Source of the DNA: Dendrophyllia cribrosa
Lineage: Eukaryota > Cnidaria > Anthozoa > Scleractinia > Dendrophylliidae
Assembly (NCBI GenBank): GCA_024195265.1
Contig: JAJLRJ010000004.1
Span: forward strand, 4,320,659 to 4,384,658
Length of the DNA stretch: 64,000 nucleotides
Direction of reading: 5' to 3'
Under the pieces are notes generated by a model, which was not told where the DNA came from, made no database searches, and saw nothing but the letters and a program-made list of their open reading frames with translations. Positions 10,501 to 22,500 of the stretch are shown here, in pieces. A program made the translations under genes and the position numbers. How positions within the stretch are numbered: the stretch's first letter is position 1; every line of letters starts with the position of its first letter.

Positions 10501-13500
10501 TTTAGCGAAGGCTTGAGTCGTGCCAAGTCCAACGTCTCTCCCGTTTTACCTCAAAACACCCTTTAAAATTTGTCCTAGAATTGTAAGATTTTAATGACTT
10601 ATTAGACATAAATGTAACTACTTCTCAGCCAAATTTGGCTAAAATATATTGAAATAAAGAGTAGATATAACTCTTTCATGTGAAAACTTCAAACTAGGCC
10701 TTTTTCGCGTTCGCCAAAAGCTTACTCGACACGAAAGTTGTAAGCATTACACAGTGAAATTTGTTTTCGTGCGATTTACGCAAAACTAAAAGCGTGTGGT
10801 TCTTCCACGGGAGGTACTGCATCTCATGAGGCCTTTCTATCCCCAAGAACATCGATGGAATTTTTTTAATTGCTTGAAACTTGGAGAAAACCACGACGGT
10901 GTTCCCTTTTGTAACATTTCGTTCAAAAGACAGTTATAAAACGAATAGTTTCAAACCTTAAAGCTTGAGCGTTTCAAAGCGAAGAAACATATTATTGTAT
11001 TGCATTGTAAAATCGTTAAAATAGGTTTATTAAGAAATATGTAAAATAAGGAGAGTATTCATTGAAGCGTTACACTAGGGACTGGAGATGAATCTAAGAG
11101 CGAATGAATGAATGAACGAATGAAGGAAGGAAGGAAGGAAGGAAGGAAGGAAGGAAGGAAGGAGGGAGGGAGGGAGGGAAGGAAGGAAGGAAGAAAGGAA
11201 TGAATTAGTTCAGTCTGCTTCTTTATGTTTTTTCCCCCATTTTTGCAGGTGGTTGCCGAAAACAACATTGGAAGAGGACCTGCCGGTGAAAAGACTTTTA
11301 AAATCCCAAGCGGTTTGTTGGACTATTTTTCTTTTTTTTTTTTTTTTATCTTTCATGAAAACATATTCTTGTTATTATTTTAACCCACTCGTTTACACAT
11401 GATATGTATTATAAGAAAAAAAAAAGTTTCCCCTTGCTTGCATGGCTTGAAATTAATTCGGTCAGTTTTGTTCCCAAGAATGATTTTCTGACTGGACGAG
11501 CAGAGTATTTTGACCAAGCTGCTTGCTGCGATCAAAATTCCGTGCAGCCCCTCCCCTCCCCTCTTCCCCCTGCCCGCCTCCCCCTCTGTAACTTCAGACT
11601 TATGAAAATGTGATCGTGATGGTGGATGTGAAATGTATTTTGTAATGTTTCGGCATGTTAACCAAGTATGTAGCATGTGGTGCACATGCAAGGAATGTAT
11701 GCATAAGATGAAGTGTTAATGATTCAAGTTGTTTAGAAATCCTGTGGGATTAGCTTGGCTATTTAAGAGATTGTAAGCTATGCAGAAACCATTCGAAGGC
11801 ATCTCTTGATACTTGCTTTTTATTTTTACTTTTGTGTGTAAATTTTGATGTAACCTATGTATATCTTTAAATGAAGTGTTATGATTTAAGCGGTTAAGCA
11901 ATCCTGTTGCATTCGTTTGGCTAGTAAAGGGATTGTATGTTACGCTGTAACCGTTCGGAAGCTTTTCTTGTAGTTGCTTTTTCCTTTAGCGTGCAAACTT
12001 TGATGTAACCTATAGGATTGTGTACATCTTGAAATATTGTAACCTCTGTGTCCTCTTGAACATCAATAAACGAGATGCTCGCCCCTGGAACTGTGTGTTG
12101 TGTTTATTGAAGATTTATTACAAAATATTTTATACTCGTTTCATGGTGATTAGAGTATAAGAATGGTTGTATGGCGTGCCGTGAGAACGTGACGTGGTAT
12201 TACCATAATCTCTGAGCGGCTGCCGTCTTTGATCCACCATCTTGGATTTCCATGATTCCACAAACGCACCAAAATTGGCTCAAAAGTTATCAAAACCAAC
12301 AAAATAATGGTGGAGTGATATTAAGGATTTTCGCGAAGTAAAATTAATTTTACAACACAGACTTTTCCAAAATTCGGTCACAGCTAGATTACCAATCACC
12401 CATGGCTAAGAAATAAAAAAAAAATAGTTTTGATCACCGACCTTGTTTTAAAGATAACATGCATGAATTAGAAGCTGGGTTGTATATCCTGTATTATAAT
12501 TCAATGGGACAAACTGAATGTAAGGCTGGCTCTACGGCAATGGGCTGAATATTTAGTCCGCTAAATAAATTTCCCGTTATGTCGCAGTGTTTCTCGGCGA
12601 ACATGAATAAAAGCTGGTTCAAAGTTCAACCGATCGACACGGAGTGAATGAAGGAGCACAATTTTCGGAAAATGCCTTATAGTTGTCAACTCTGAAATAT
12701 CATAATATAGACTGGATACTTCCTCGGAAACGTTTCTGATCAATCATTTTCTAAGCTGATTGAAGTTAAACGATCTCGTCATTACGGCTGTAGGAGCTAA
12801 AACGAGCAAGTTTGTAAACAACAGCGATCGACTCAACTAGACTTCGATGTTTGAAAATTTAGTGCTGATAGAAGGGACTATGAAAAGCCACATCAACTAC
12901 AGGTACATGTAACGGTGTTTTAACCGTTTCTTGTATCCTTTAGCTGTGAAGTTTTGTAAGATATACTGTCCTCGCTGCAGTTCTTTTTTTGTTTAGGTAG
13001 CCGTATGCGTGTGTTTCCTCAATTTGTTTTAATTCTGAATTGAACTTTTTGAATACACGGAACACCTGTAACTAAAAAATAATTTGCCAAATTACCGTGT
13101 TTTAATTCGCGTAGTCACAACTTGGTCCCGTTATTTACAACTCTTAAATTGTGTACGCTAAATGATCAGTTAGCTTGGCAAAATTTTCGTCATTTGCTGC
13201 TTGTTGCGTAAGAAACGGCGCAAAGTAAAATATTGTTGTAATGTGTGTAGGTATTTTTTTAAAATATAGTTGTAAAAAATGAGTAACTAAAGAAAGTTTG
13301 AAGTTTGAAGTTTGTTGTAAACCTTTTTACTTAATAAAGGGTTGTATGTCTCAATGATTTTTTTTCTGGAAACTGTGATTTGTTATCAATGTGTTGAATT
13401 ATAAAACAGTTATAATGCTCCAGCTTGCGCGATATCGCCTGATTTTAGCCAACTCGGCCTACGGCCTCGTCGGCTAAGCATCCGGCGAAATAGCGCTTCG

Positions 13501-16500
13501 CTTTCGCACTATAACTGTTAAATATATTGTTGATATATTTTATTTCAGATGGTTTCAACAAGAACATGGTCATTTATATCGTTGTCGTTTACACTGCACT
13601 TGGTGTAGTTTTTTTTATTGTGCTTGCTCTGTTTGGTTTATACGTTTATCGACAGAGGTAATTGTAGAAATTTTGTCAAATTATGGCGTAACAAACTAGA
13701 CGTGTTATTTATTTGATAGCTTTTGGACCTTTGCCTTGATAATGGGAGATACAACTTTCAAAATATACAACGGTAACTAATTAACAGTGCTTTATAATTC
13801 ACTCTCAATATCACTAGCTAAGTTCCTTTTGTTCTTCGTGACAGAAAATCACAGAATATATTACCGCAAAGCATGGACCGATCACAAGCTTTTGAAGGTA
13901 AATGAGAGTTTGGATAGCTGTAGCATATTGTAAAAAGTGCACCATAAAACACTGTTCTCAGGTTAAATAGATGCGGCCATCGAAATGATGAGTTATTGTT
14001 TTAAAACAGTCAATATAAAATAAACAAATATCTATGTGGTAAACAATGATACTGCTCGACACACCCTGCCTAAGCGGGGGGGGGGGGGGGGTCACAAAGT
14101 GCCTACGCTAACAATTTATCTGGCAACACAGTTAATAGAATAAACTGGTTATGAAACTCAGTCAGTCCTTTGTTCTCCATTTCTTTTGTTCGTTTGCCTT
14201 GACCCTGCACAAAACACAAGAGGTATTGAAATGCATATGGGCAATTGACCAGTAGAAACATTTGGGCTAACACGTTAAACAAAACAATGTGCAGGGTCAC
14301 GGTTCGTTCAACATAAAACAAAGCAGCCTTGTACACTCATTTTTAAAATTAATTGAGCTTCATAAACAATTTGTTTTATTAACTATAAGTAAAGTAAAAG
14401 TAAAGTCGCGCACACGAGCCAGAAGGCTCACAACGGCCGGAGCTTAAACCCGGTTTCTGTAGCATGAAGCGACTAGGAATATTGCTACTCCTCCCTGGAT
14501 GGGATGCTAGTCCATCGCAGGGTTACCCCCAGCATTTTTTTGTCGCCGGTATCCATTTATACACCTGGGTGGAGAGAGACAATGTGGAGTAAAGTTTCTT
14601 GTCTAAGGAAACAACACGACGGCAGGTCGACCTTCAGGTTGAAAGTCCGACGCACTAACCACTAGACCACCGTGGCTTTGTACACTCTTTTTGAAATTTA
14701 TTGAGCTTCATAACCAGTTTGTTTTATTAACTATGCTGGCAACAATTTGGTATGACATTTTATCGATCACGTGACTTGATGTTTTCATAGCAACAAGATT
14801 TTGACAGCCATGTTTTTTGTAATTTGCATATTTTACCTTTGAGTGAAGAAAAACAATGTTTATTGGTATAACTTTTACATTTTTACGTCATTTAGCGTTT
14901 ATTTATTAGTTTTGATTAATTGTAAGTCAATTTGAAAGGTTTTTAAGAGGTTTTGAAAATTGTTCAGAAATCCAAGATGGCGGCCGTATAACTAATTACC
15001 TAATAACTACGTCATACGACGCCATCGTTCCATTGTGCGGATCTCAATAGAGACAGTTTAGGACTTACTATGTACCCTCTTGGTTTCATTGTCATAGCGT
15101 TAATATTGTTGAAGTTACGAGGGGGCACAATTCTCCCCCCCCCCCCTCGGCTCACGAACTCCAAAAACGCCCAGGCAGAATAAGGATAAGCCAGCTGGCT
15201 TTTGTCCGCAAAAATTACTTGACATAAAATGACATTATGTATAAGTTTTATCATAATCCTCTGTTTTAAGCTGAAAATTGCGATGCATCAGAAACCAATA
15301 AGTGGGAAATTTTGATACTTGACCGATCAGGAGCGAGTAATCTTGCCCTCAATTAAGGAAAAATGCCCTCTTTGTCAACTATTCGGCATTCAGTAATTTT
15401 GCACTCTATGTTATAAGAGATATAACAAATATCTTATTAGCCTCGTTTTTCTCGGCCCATACTGTAAATTACGGATCCTTGTTTTCTCCCCTTGATTTAT
15501 GGCCCAAGCAGAAGCGCGCGGGCCATAAATCGAGGGAAAATTGGTCCGTAACTTACAGTACGGACCTCGAACTCGGCTAATAAATAGTATGGATTTTTTT
15601 AATATGTCAAGGGCGTATTAATACAAGTGAAATAGAGGAGCTCAACATGGATGTTATCGAAGAAAGAAACATAGACGATGTCAATAATCACGCTCAATAT
15701 ATGGAAATAAGTGATATTCCCTCCTTCGAAATGGAACGTGACGATATTGAATTTGTAAGATTACTTGGAAGCGGCAACTTTGGTGAAGTTTTTAAGGCCA
15801 CCGTGGGTCACGTAACTGTGGCTGTGAAATCACTCAAAGGTGAGATTAACCCAGTTAATTACGATACTTTTCATCATCATTAAGTAAACACTACTTCTTC
15901 AGTAAATAGCCGGTTACGTCAAAGCTAGAATCAGTTTTTTTAATGTGTGTGTATTTGTTTACTTTTATTTAACACTCTAAACTTAGGTTAATTGGACAAC
16001 TGATTTAAAGAATTATTATTTTACAATACAATTGACAACGGAAGTTATCAGTACAAGGCGCATTAACAACTGAGGACTTTTAACAGTGATGTCTACTCCA
16101 ATGATTCCTTTATGAAACAAGTATTAGTCAACATAATGCGGCTCTGTCTTTTGATACTATGGAAAAATTCTAGTAGTAGGCACCCAGTGAGTTTTTAAAC
16201 TCACTCATATTTTCCCTTTATTTGAAGAAACGGCTACTGCTAAGGACAAAATGGACATGGTTACAGAGCTGAATGTGATGAAGAGTTTGAAGCCTCATCC
16301 TCATGTCTTAATGCTGATTGGCTGCTGTAGCAACAGCGGTAAGTCAAATCTTAGGGTGCGTTTGATTGGGAAATCCGGATTTCGATTTTGAATCCGGATT
16401 TCGGATTTCCCAATAAAACACGAAATCCGAAAACGGATTTCCAATTAGCGAAATCCTTTTCCAAGATGGATTTCAAAAAGAAATCGAAATCCGGATTTCA

Positions 16501-19500
16501 TGGATTTGCTACTTTTGCGTTCGATTGGGAAATCCGAAAACGGATTTGCAAAACTGTTTTCATGAGCAGCGGTCGGTTATCCGGCGATTGTGCACACGTA
16601 ATCCATCACGGCGGACGAAAAGCAGCGAGCACTGCATTGGCACCTGCTTCTTTTCGAAGAGTTATTCGATAATACTCACGAAAGGGAAATTATGGAAACT
16701 GATGACAACGAGGTAGATGATTCTCTGTGGATTTTGCTGCTTGGAAATCGCAGGTTTCCCGTGAATCGGGTAAGAATCGTGGGTTATTTTGAACTGGTGG
16801 TGCCAAGTTATAGACCCGATGATTTTCGAAGTCATTTTCGTATGTAAAAGAGACGTGATTTCTGGACTAAAAAAGATTGTACTCACTGTTTTTGTCAACA
16901 GATCCAAGAAAATGGCGGCAGAAAAACGATTCCCGCGCCAATGCGCGCGCACAATCAGCGGATAACAGACCGCTGCTTACGAGAACAGTTTTGCAAATCC
17001 GTTTTCGGATTTCCCAATCGAACGCAAAAGTAGCAAATTCATGAAATCCGGATTTCGATTTCTTTTTTAAATCCATCTTGGAAAAGGATTTCGTTAAATG
17101 GAAATCTGTTTTTGGATTTCGTCTTTATTGGGAAATCCGAAATCCAGGTTTCAAAATCGAAATCCGGATTTCCCAATCGAACGCACCCTCAGACAACGAT
17201 ACTGACTTTGCAGGGGCGTACCCAGCTTTTTTCAAGAGGGAGGAAATGGGGGAAGGAATGGGGAAGGTTCAATCTCGTCTGAAATCAGTCACTCAAGAAA
17301 GTTTCAGTTACACAGGCTTTTAATACGCATGTGCATGTCACTTTCAGAAAGGAAACATTTCCTGAAGTGAAGTGTCAACTAAGTAAAATAGCACCATTTT
17401 TCACATTGAAATAATCTGCTCTTTTCTCGATTTGTTTTGTAAGGATTCTGTTCTCAATTCTTTCATATTATTTTTTTTTCTGTAACCCTTTCCAGTCGAC
17501 CTGGATACGTCCCTGCTGTTTTCAATAATAAGTCGTTAATTTGACAGTGAGTTTCTTGTTTATTCAGCTAAATCTCTAAAGATGCTGTTCATTAATTCTA
17601 TTTCAAAGTTTCAACAACCACTCTCTCCGCGCCATATGATCCTTTTATCTCCTTTATACATGAGCAAGTTCCTTTCTTTTCGCAACTGCGATCGCAACAA
17701 AAGAAATGGCGTTCCCGTAGCAAGTCTTTTAAATCAGGCCGCGGACGAATTTGAGTTCAAATTTACCATAATCAAATTCCCGAGGTAACAATGCCATCAG
17801 GGATCCGGATGGTAGGTGCATAGCTACATATTTAAACTTCTTAATCCCGATCCAAAACTTTGTAAGATATTAGTGTGAATCATATTTTTTTAATAAACGT
17901 GCAACATGTAGTGACAGCTTTTCTTATTAAACTGTATTAAACTATTAAACTGTAGCAATGTCTGCAGGTCCTCTTCTTATCGTACTGGAGTATTTACCTA
18001 TGGTGATTTACTCGGTTATCTGCGAAAGAGCAGAGGACACCCAGACAGTTACCACTCAGGAGAAAAGAAACCGACATCAAAGCTGACTGCGAAGGATCTA
18101 TTGTCCTTTGCTTGGATGATAGCTGATGGAATGAATTACTTGGCCAAAATGAAGGTAACATGAAATAATTTCCTACATTTTTTGTTGCAACTAAACCCTC
18201 AGACATACAAGCATGCAATCGTTCCATTAGGGTTATCACTAAGTCTGATTTTTATTCTAGTGCTACTATCCTTCGCACTAGTCTAGAATGGGATGACCTC
18301 TGTACCAGAAGGAAGAAAGTCAAAGCGAAACTAATGTTTAAAACTGTAACCAACCAAACTCCGGAGTATCATTAAGGCCTGTTTACACCTTTCAGCACAA
18401 AGTATGAACTTAGAGACAAGGAAAACAAATTCTGTCTGCTCAAGCCCCGTACAGATTTTTTAAAACGCAGTTTTTGCTACAGTGGGGCACTGTTGTGGAA
18501 TAATCTTCCACAGAATGTCAGAGCTATTAGATCTTATAAAATGTTTAATAACGAAATCAATCGCCTTATGTCCACCTCGTACTCCTACACGGCAACTCAG
18601 TAAACCAGTTTTTATCTTTCTTTGTAACTTATGTTTTTACCGCGTTTAAATAAAGTTATGTATGTATGTATGTATGTATGTAGCAAAGCCATACTTCCAT
18701 CATAGCAAAAGGGTGTGTGTAGGGGGGGGGGGGGGGGGGGGGGAGATTGTGCTCCCTTGACCCCTTCCACCGCTCCATCTTTCTTGGCTTTTGCGTTGTT
18801 ATTTTTAAATTGTTACAGCTTCAATAGATATTCTGACGTGTCCTGTCATGTACAAACATCATAGGACGTAATTGGCGACATTAAGGGGTTCCGCCATCTT
18901 TGATTCTGTAATTTCCAGAACACTTTCTCTATTAATCCAAAATTTATGAAAATAAATAATTTGATAATGAAATAGACTAGAACTGCAAATACACCAAAAA
19001 AGAAAATGTAACCGTTAGTCAATATTCTGGTTAACATTCCTGTCAGAATAGGGTTACACCTCAAAATGCGTCTAAACAAAAAAAAATAATGATCAGCTAC
19101 TGAAAGTTTAAACATCCACTCAAATGTATTAATACAAAATGGTAATCCCTTTAAAATGAAGTCCAGTTGGAACGTTCTTTTTTTTTACCACCAAGCTCTT
19201 CCAAAGCCTTTCAATTTTTGGATTTCAGATTGTTCATCGCGATTTGGCTGCTCGTAACATTCTTGTTGGTGAAAACAAAGTGTGCAAAATTTCAGACTTT
19301 GGACTTGCGCGTGACGTAAATGCCGACATTTATGTGCGAGCATCACAGGTAGGATTTTCTCCGGGGTCTGTTTTCTGTTTTCGTTTAATATAACAGCTAT
19401 AGGAAAAAGAAAGACTACAGTTGTGGAATGAAGAAGCAGAATATACCTTCAAATAACATCCTTCTGCGCTCTGTTTGCCTGAAACAACTGACAATTATGA

Positions 19501-22500
19501 TGTCCGGCCAGCAGCATTCCACTGATATCGGATGTCGAAAAGAACTGTTGTTAGGGAAAAACATCATTTCATTACGCCGTTAGTTTTTGTTTGTTTGAGT
19601 GTTTTTGTTTGTTATCGTATTTTTTCTTTACGAAGGCTCGTCTTCCAGTGAAATGGATGCCTCCAGAATCTCTATTTTGCGGTGAATCGAGCACCATGAG
19701 TGATGTGTAAGTAGCTTTTTAATACACCATTGCATTTTTAGAAAGTAAACGTCTTGTCAAATCTAATGGATCTTTCGGATCCCATGCCAAAATTTTTTTT
19801 TAGGAATTATCAGAATTTTTTTGTGCTTTGTAACGTGCAGTCAAAGCATTTCACCAGTCTGCCCTTATTTTACAGTTTGGTCACTTGATGTATTGTATAT
19901 GTACGAGCGTCTTGGAGACTTGGAGACGCCCTTTTTTCAATGCTGTAATTACGGTACAAAAGTCATTAACGGCAGATGCATGTGCTGGCATGCAATATGA
20001 GATTCGGGATACCAGTAAAGGCGGAAAGAGTAGACACTAAAATAGGTTTCCTTCCTTAATTAACTTAGTAAGGATTTTATAATTAAAGCTTATTACAATA
20101 TGTAATAATCACTGCTGTGTGTTGCTTCTTTTTACTTAGCATAAGACGGCATCAGCTAAACTAACACCAACTTTTAATCTGGACTAAGGCGTAGTCCAGA
20201 AGAAAGTTATTTCCGACGATGAACTATGGCAATAGTAATTACCTTGTTTTTCGTTTCATGACAGGTGGTCATACGGAATTGTCTTGTGGGAGGTTTTTAC
20301 GATTGGTAAGTACAGATTGCATCAATATCAGTCTCTTAGTAAAGAAGTATTCATTCTAGTTAATAATCGTGGAGTATCGCCAATTATATGTCACAGGTGA
20401 CTCGCCATACCCCGGTGTAAAGGCCAGGCAAGTGTCATCTTTGCTGGAAAGAGGATATCGAATGTCACGACCAATCCATATTTCCGAGGAACTGTAAGTT
20501 GCTTATTCCTCTTTATCAAGGCAAACGTAAACCCGACCGAGTGTATTGTTGAGTTATATAAGCACGCGGGAACTCTAATCATATCGCGCTCATCTCTTTG
20601 AACGTTAAATTAAACAAAAATAATCAAAGTAATACACGCGCTATGACTGCGCAGATCGAGCTTAACAACTCGACAAAGCAAGCGCGTGTGCATTATCGAG
20701 TTGAAATGCACGCAGTATATATAGCTACGTCGCCAGCATGAGTGTGCGCAAATTATAATGATTATGGAATATTTTATAAAGGGTGATAATATACTTGTTC
20801 CTCGCGCATTGTTGAGTTATATATTAAGCACTTGCGCGCTCGTACTCCTCCAAGCACTTCTCTCTGTTCCTTTTATTTTTATTTCCACTTGCTTATCATG
20901 GACTCAACAATGTACTCGGACGAGTTAACTTATAATATTTATATATTTTATTTTTTTCTCAGTTTTGCAGAATCTAGAAAAGTGATTTCTTCGATCAATG
21001 GTTATATTTATCCATTCATAGATTGATTGTTGGTTAAAATAATAATGATGAATCGATTGCGACTGTGTTTTTGATATTTCTGTTACGGAATTGATACCTC
21101 TTTTCAGATTTTCTATTTTTTCTGAATGCTGGTCTGAGAAGCCTGAAGATCGTCCTACATTCCAATGGATCTGTGCAGCAGTGAAGAGATTGATCGAAGA
21201 CCAGAAGGTGAAGAGAATGATATTGGTTGCTAAGTCGAAATAACATTCTTGAAAACAAACAGAGAATTAGGGACGGACCATTAGATTTTTGAGGGGTGGG
21301 GGGGGGGGGGGGGGGGGGGGGGGGTTGGGCAAATACCCAAAAAAAATTCGAGCACAGCCTTGAACTGCGAAAAAAATATCGTACAAAACAAAAACCCCAG
21401 AAAAAAAAATTCCTGCAAAGCTTTATGTTTTAAGAACAATATTTTATATCCAGGAGCAGTTGGTCAGAACACAGATAAATCACAAGTTAGGTGACCACTG
21501 CCAGTGCCAGCGTACACGACGCGCACTGCATAGAAATAGTGACGACGTAGGAAACCAAAGCGCCTAGGTAGTGCAACATGTATTTCTAGGACAAGTAAAA
21601 CACATTCTGACTCTGTAATACATTTCCATTTAATGTATATGTAGAACAACTGCTCATACAAATATATATTTTATTTAAGTTATTATAAAAGGTGACAGGC
21701 CTAGCACAAATACTGCTCGTCGCTAAAAGCATTTTAGCCCAGCTTTAGAATAAGTCTACCCCAAGTACGTGCCTGAGAGATTTTTCCTTTCAGATCAAAA
21801 AAAAGATATAACAGGCCTGTTGTTCTAAATGTTGTCGTTTCTTTGATCTTAGAAAAAAAATCTCTATATGTGATACTGACAGGAGGAATTAACGCTTTCC
21901 AGAGCCGTTTTGAATATTTAGTTACGCTCTCGTTTGTTTGCTATAGCTCTTGGCATAACAATGGAGTTTCTTTGGCTCAATTTAAAAGAGTTGCAGGATC
22001 AGTAGTAGCCGCTTAAGTAGGAATTATTCGCTGCTTAGGATCAGTTCATTTCTCAGTCCGTGAATGTGAGCGCGTAAGTCTGCGGTTAGCGTAACTTGTG
22101 ATATAGTGTTTCTTCATTACGACTAAAAGATTCTAAGATCCAAGTCTTATGCATAGTCACGGTCTATATTGGAATAGTGGCATCTTGCAATTGTTTTTAG
22201 CTCCTCAGAGTTTATTCTGCGTTTAAGTTTATGTGTTTCTCGGAGCTGGGCAGTATCTCCATTGTCAGAAGTATGGCGTCATTTCCAATGAACTGAATAT
22301 TTGAATATCCAGCATGATAGCTGTTTTGTAAATCTTACAGATGCAATTGTTCTTTTTTTGTACACTCTTTAAGCAAGACTCGAGTTTCGGTTCAGTTGCT
22401 TCCATATAGAGAGGTCTCGTAGAATAATTTGACGTTGTAGAATGTAAGCGACTTATGAGCGCTTGGGGAGGATCAAGTGTTCTATCTTTTCATTGGCTTG

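Larger units (their letters stand above)
18690..21107. other. Gene A introns between kinase exons 8 and 13
   Basis: Apart from the exons listed, this holds a poly-G run near 18721-18743. A direct repeat in the 20494-21107 intron (attgttgagttatata..aagcac near 20541 and 20808) has gcgcg-rich surroundings. No other genes or named elements were seen. Confidence 0.5.

Noticed and set aside
15647..15883. ATG at 15647 as the start of a separate kinase gene
   Set aside because: It sits 11 bases into an exon whose acceptor and phase fit the preceding juxtamembrane exon, and a kinase without its membrane part is less likely. Low-grade doubt remains because the acceptor is weak.
16388..17323. ORFs in the inverted-repeat MITE at 16353-17189
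   Set aside because: The same peptide ([23 protein letters not shown]) appears from both arms on opposite strands, so it is a product of the repeat.
19636..19706. PPE instead of APE as a sign of a dead kinase in gene A
   Set aside because: WMPPES is the normal form in Trk, MuSK and Ror receptors, so it is not evidence of inactivation.
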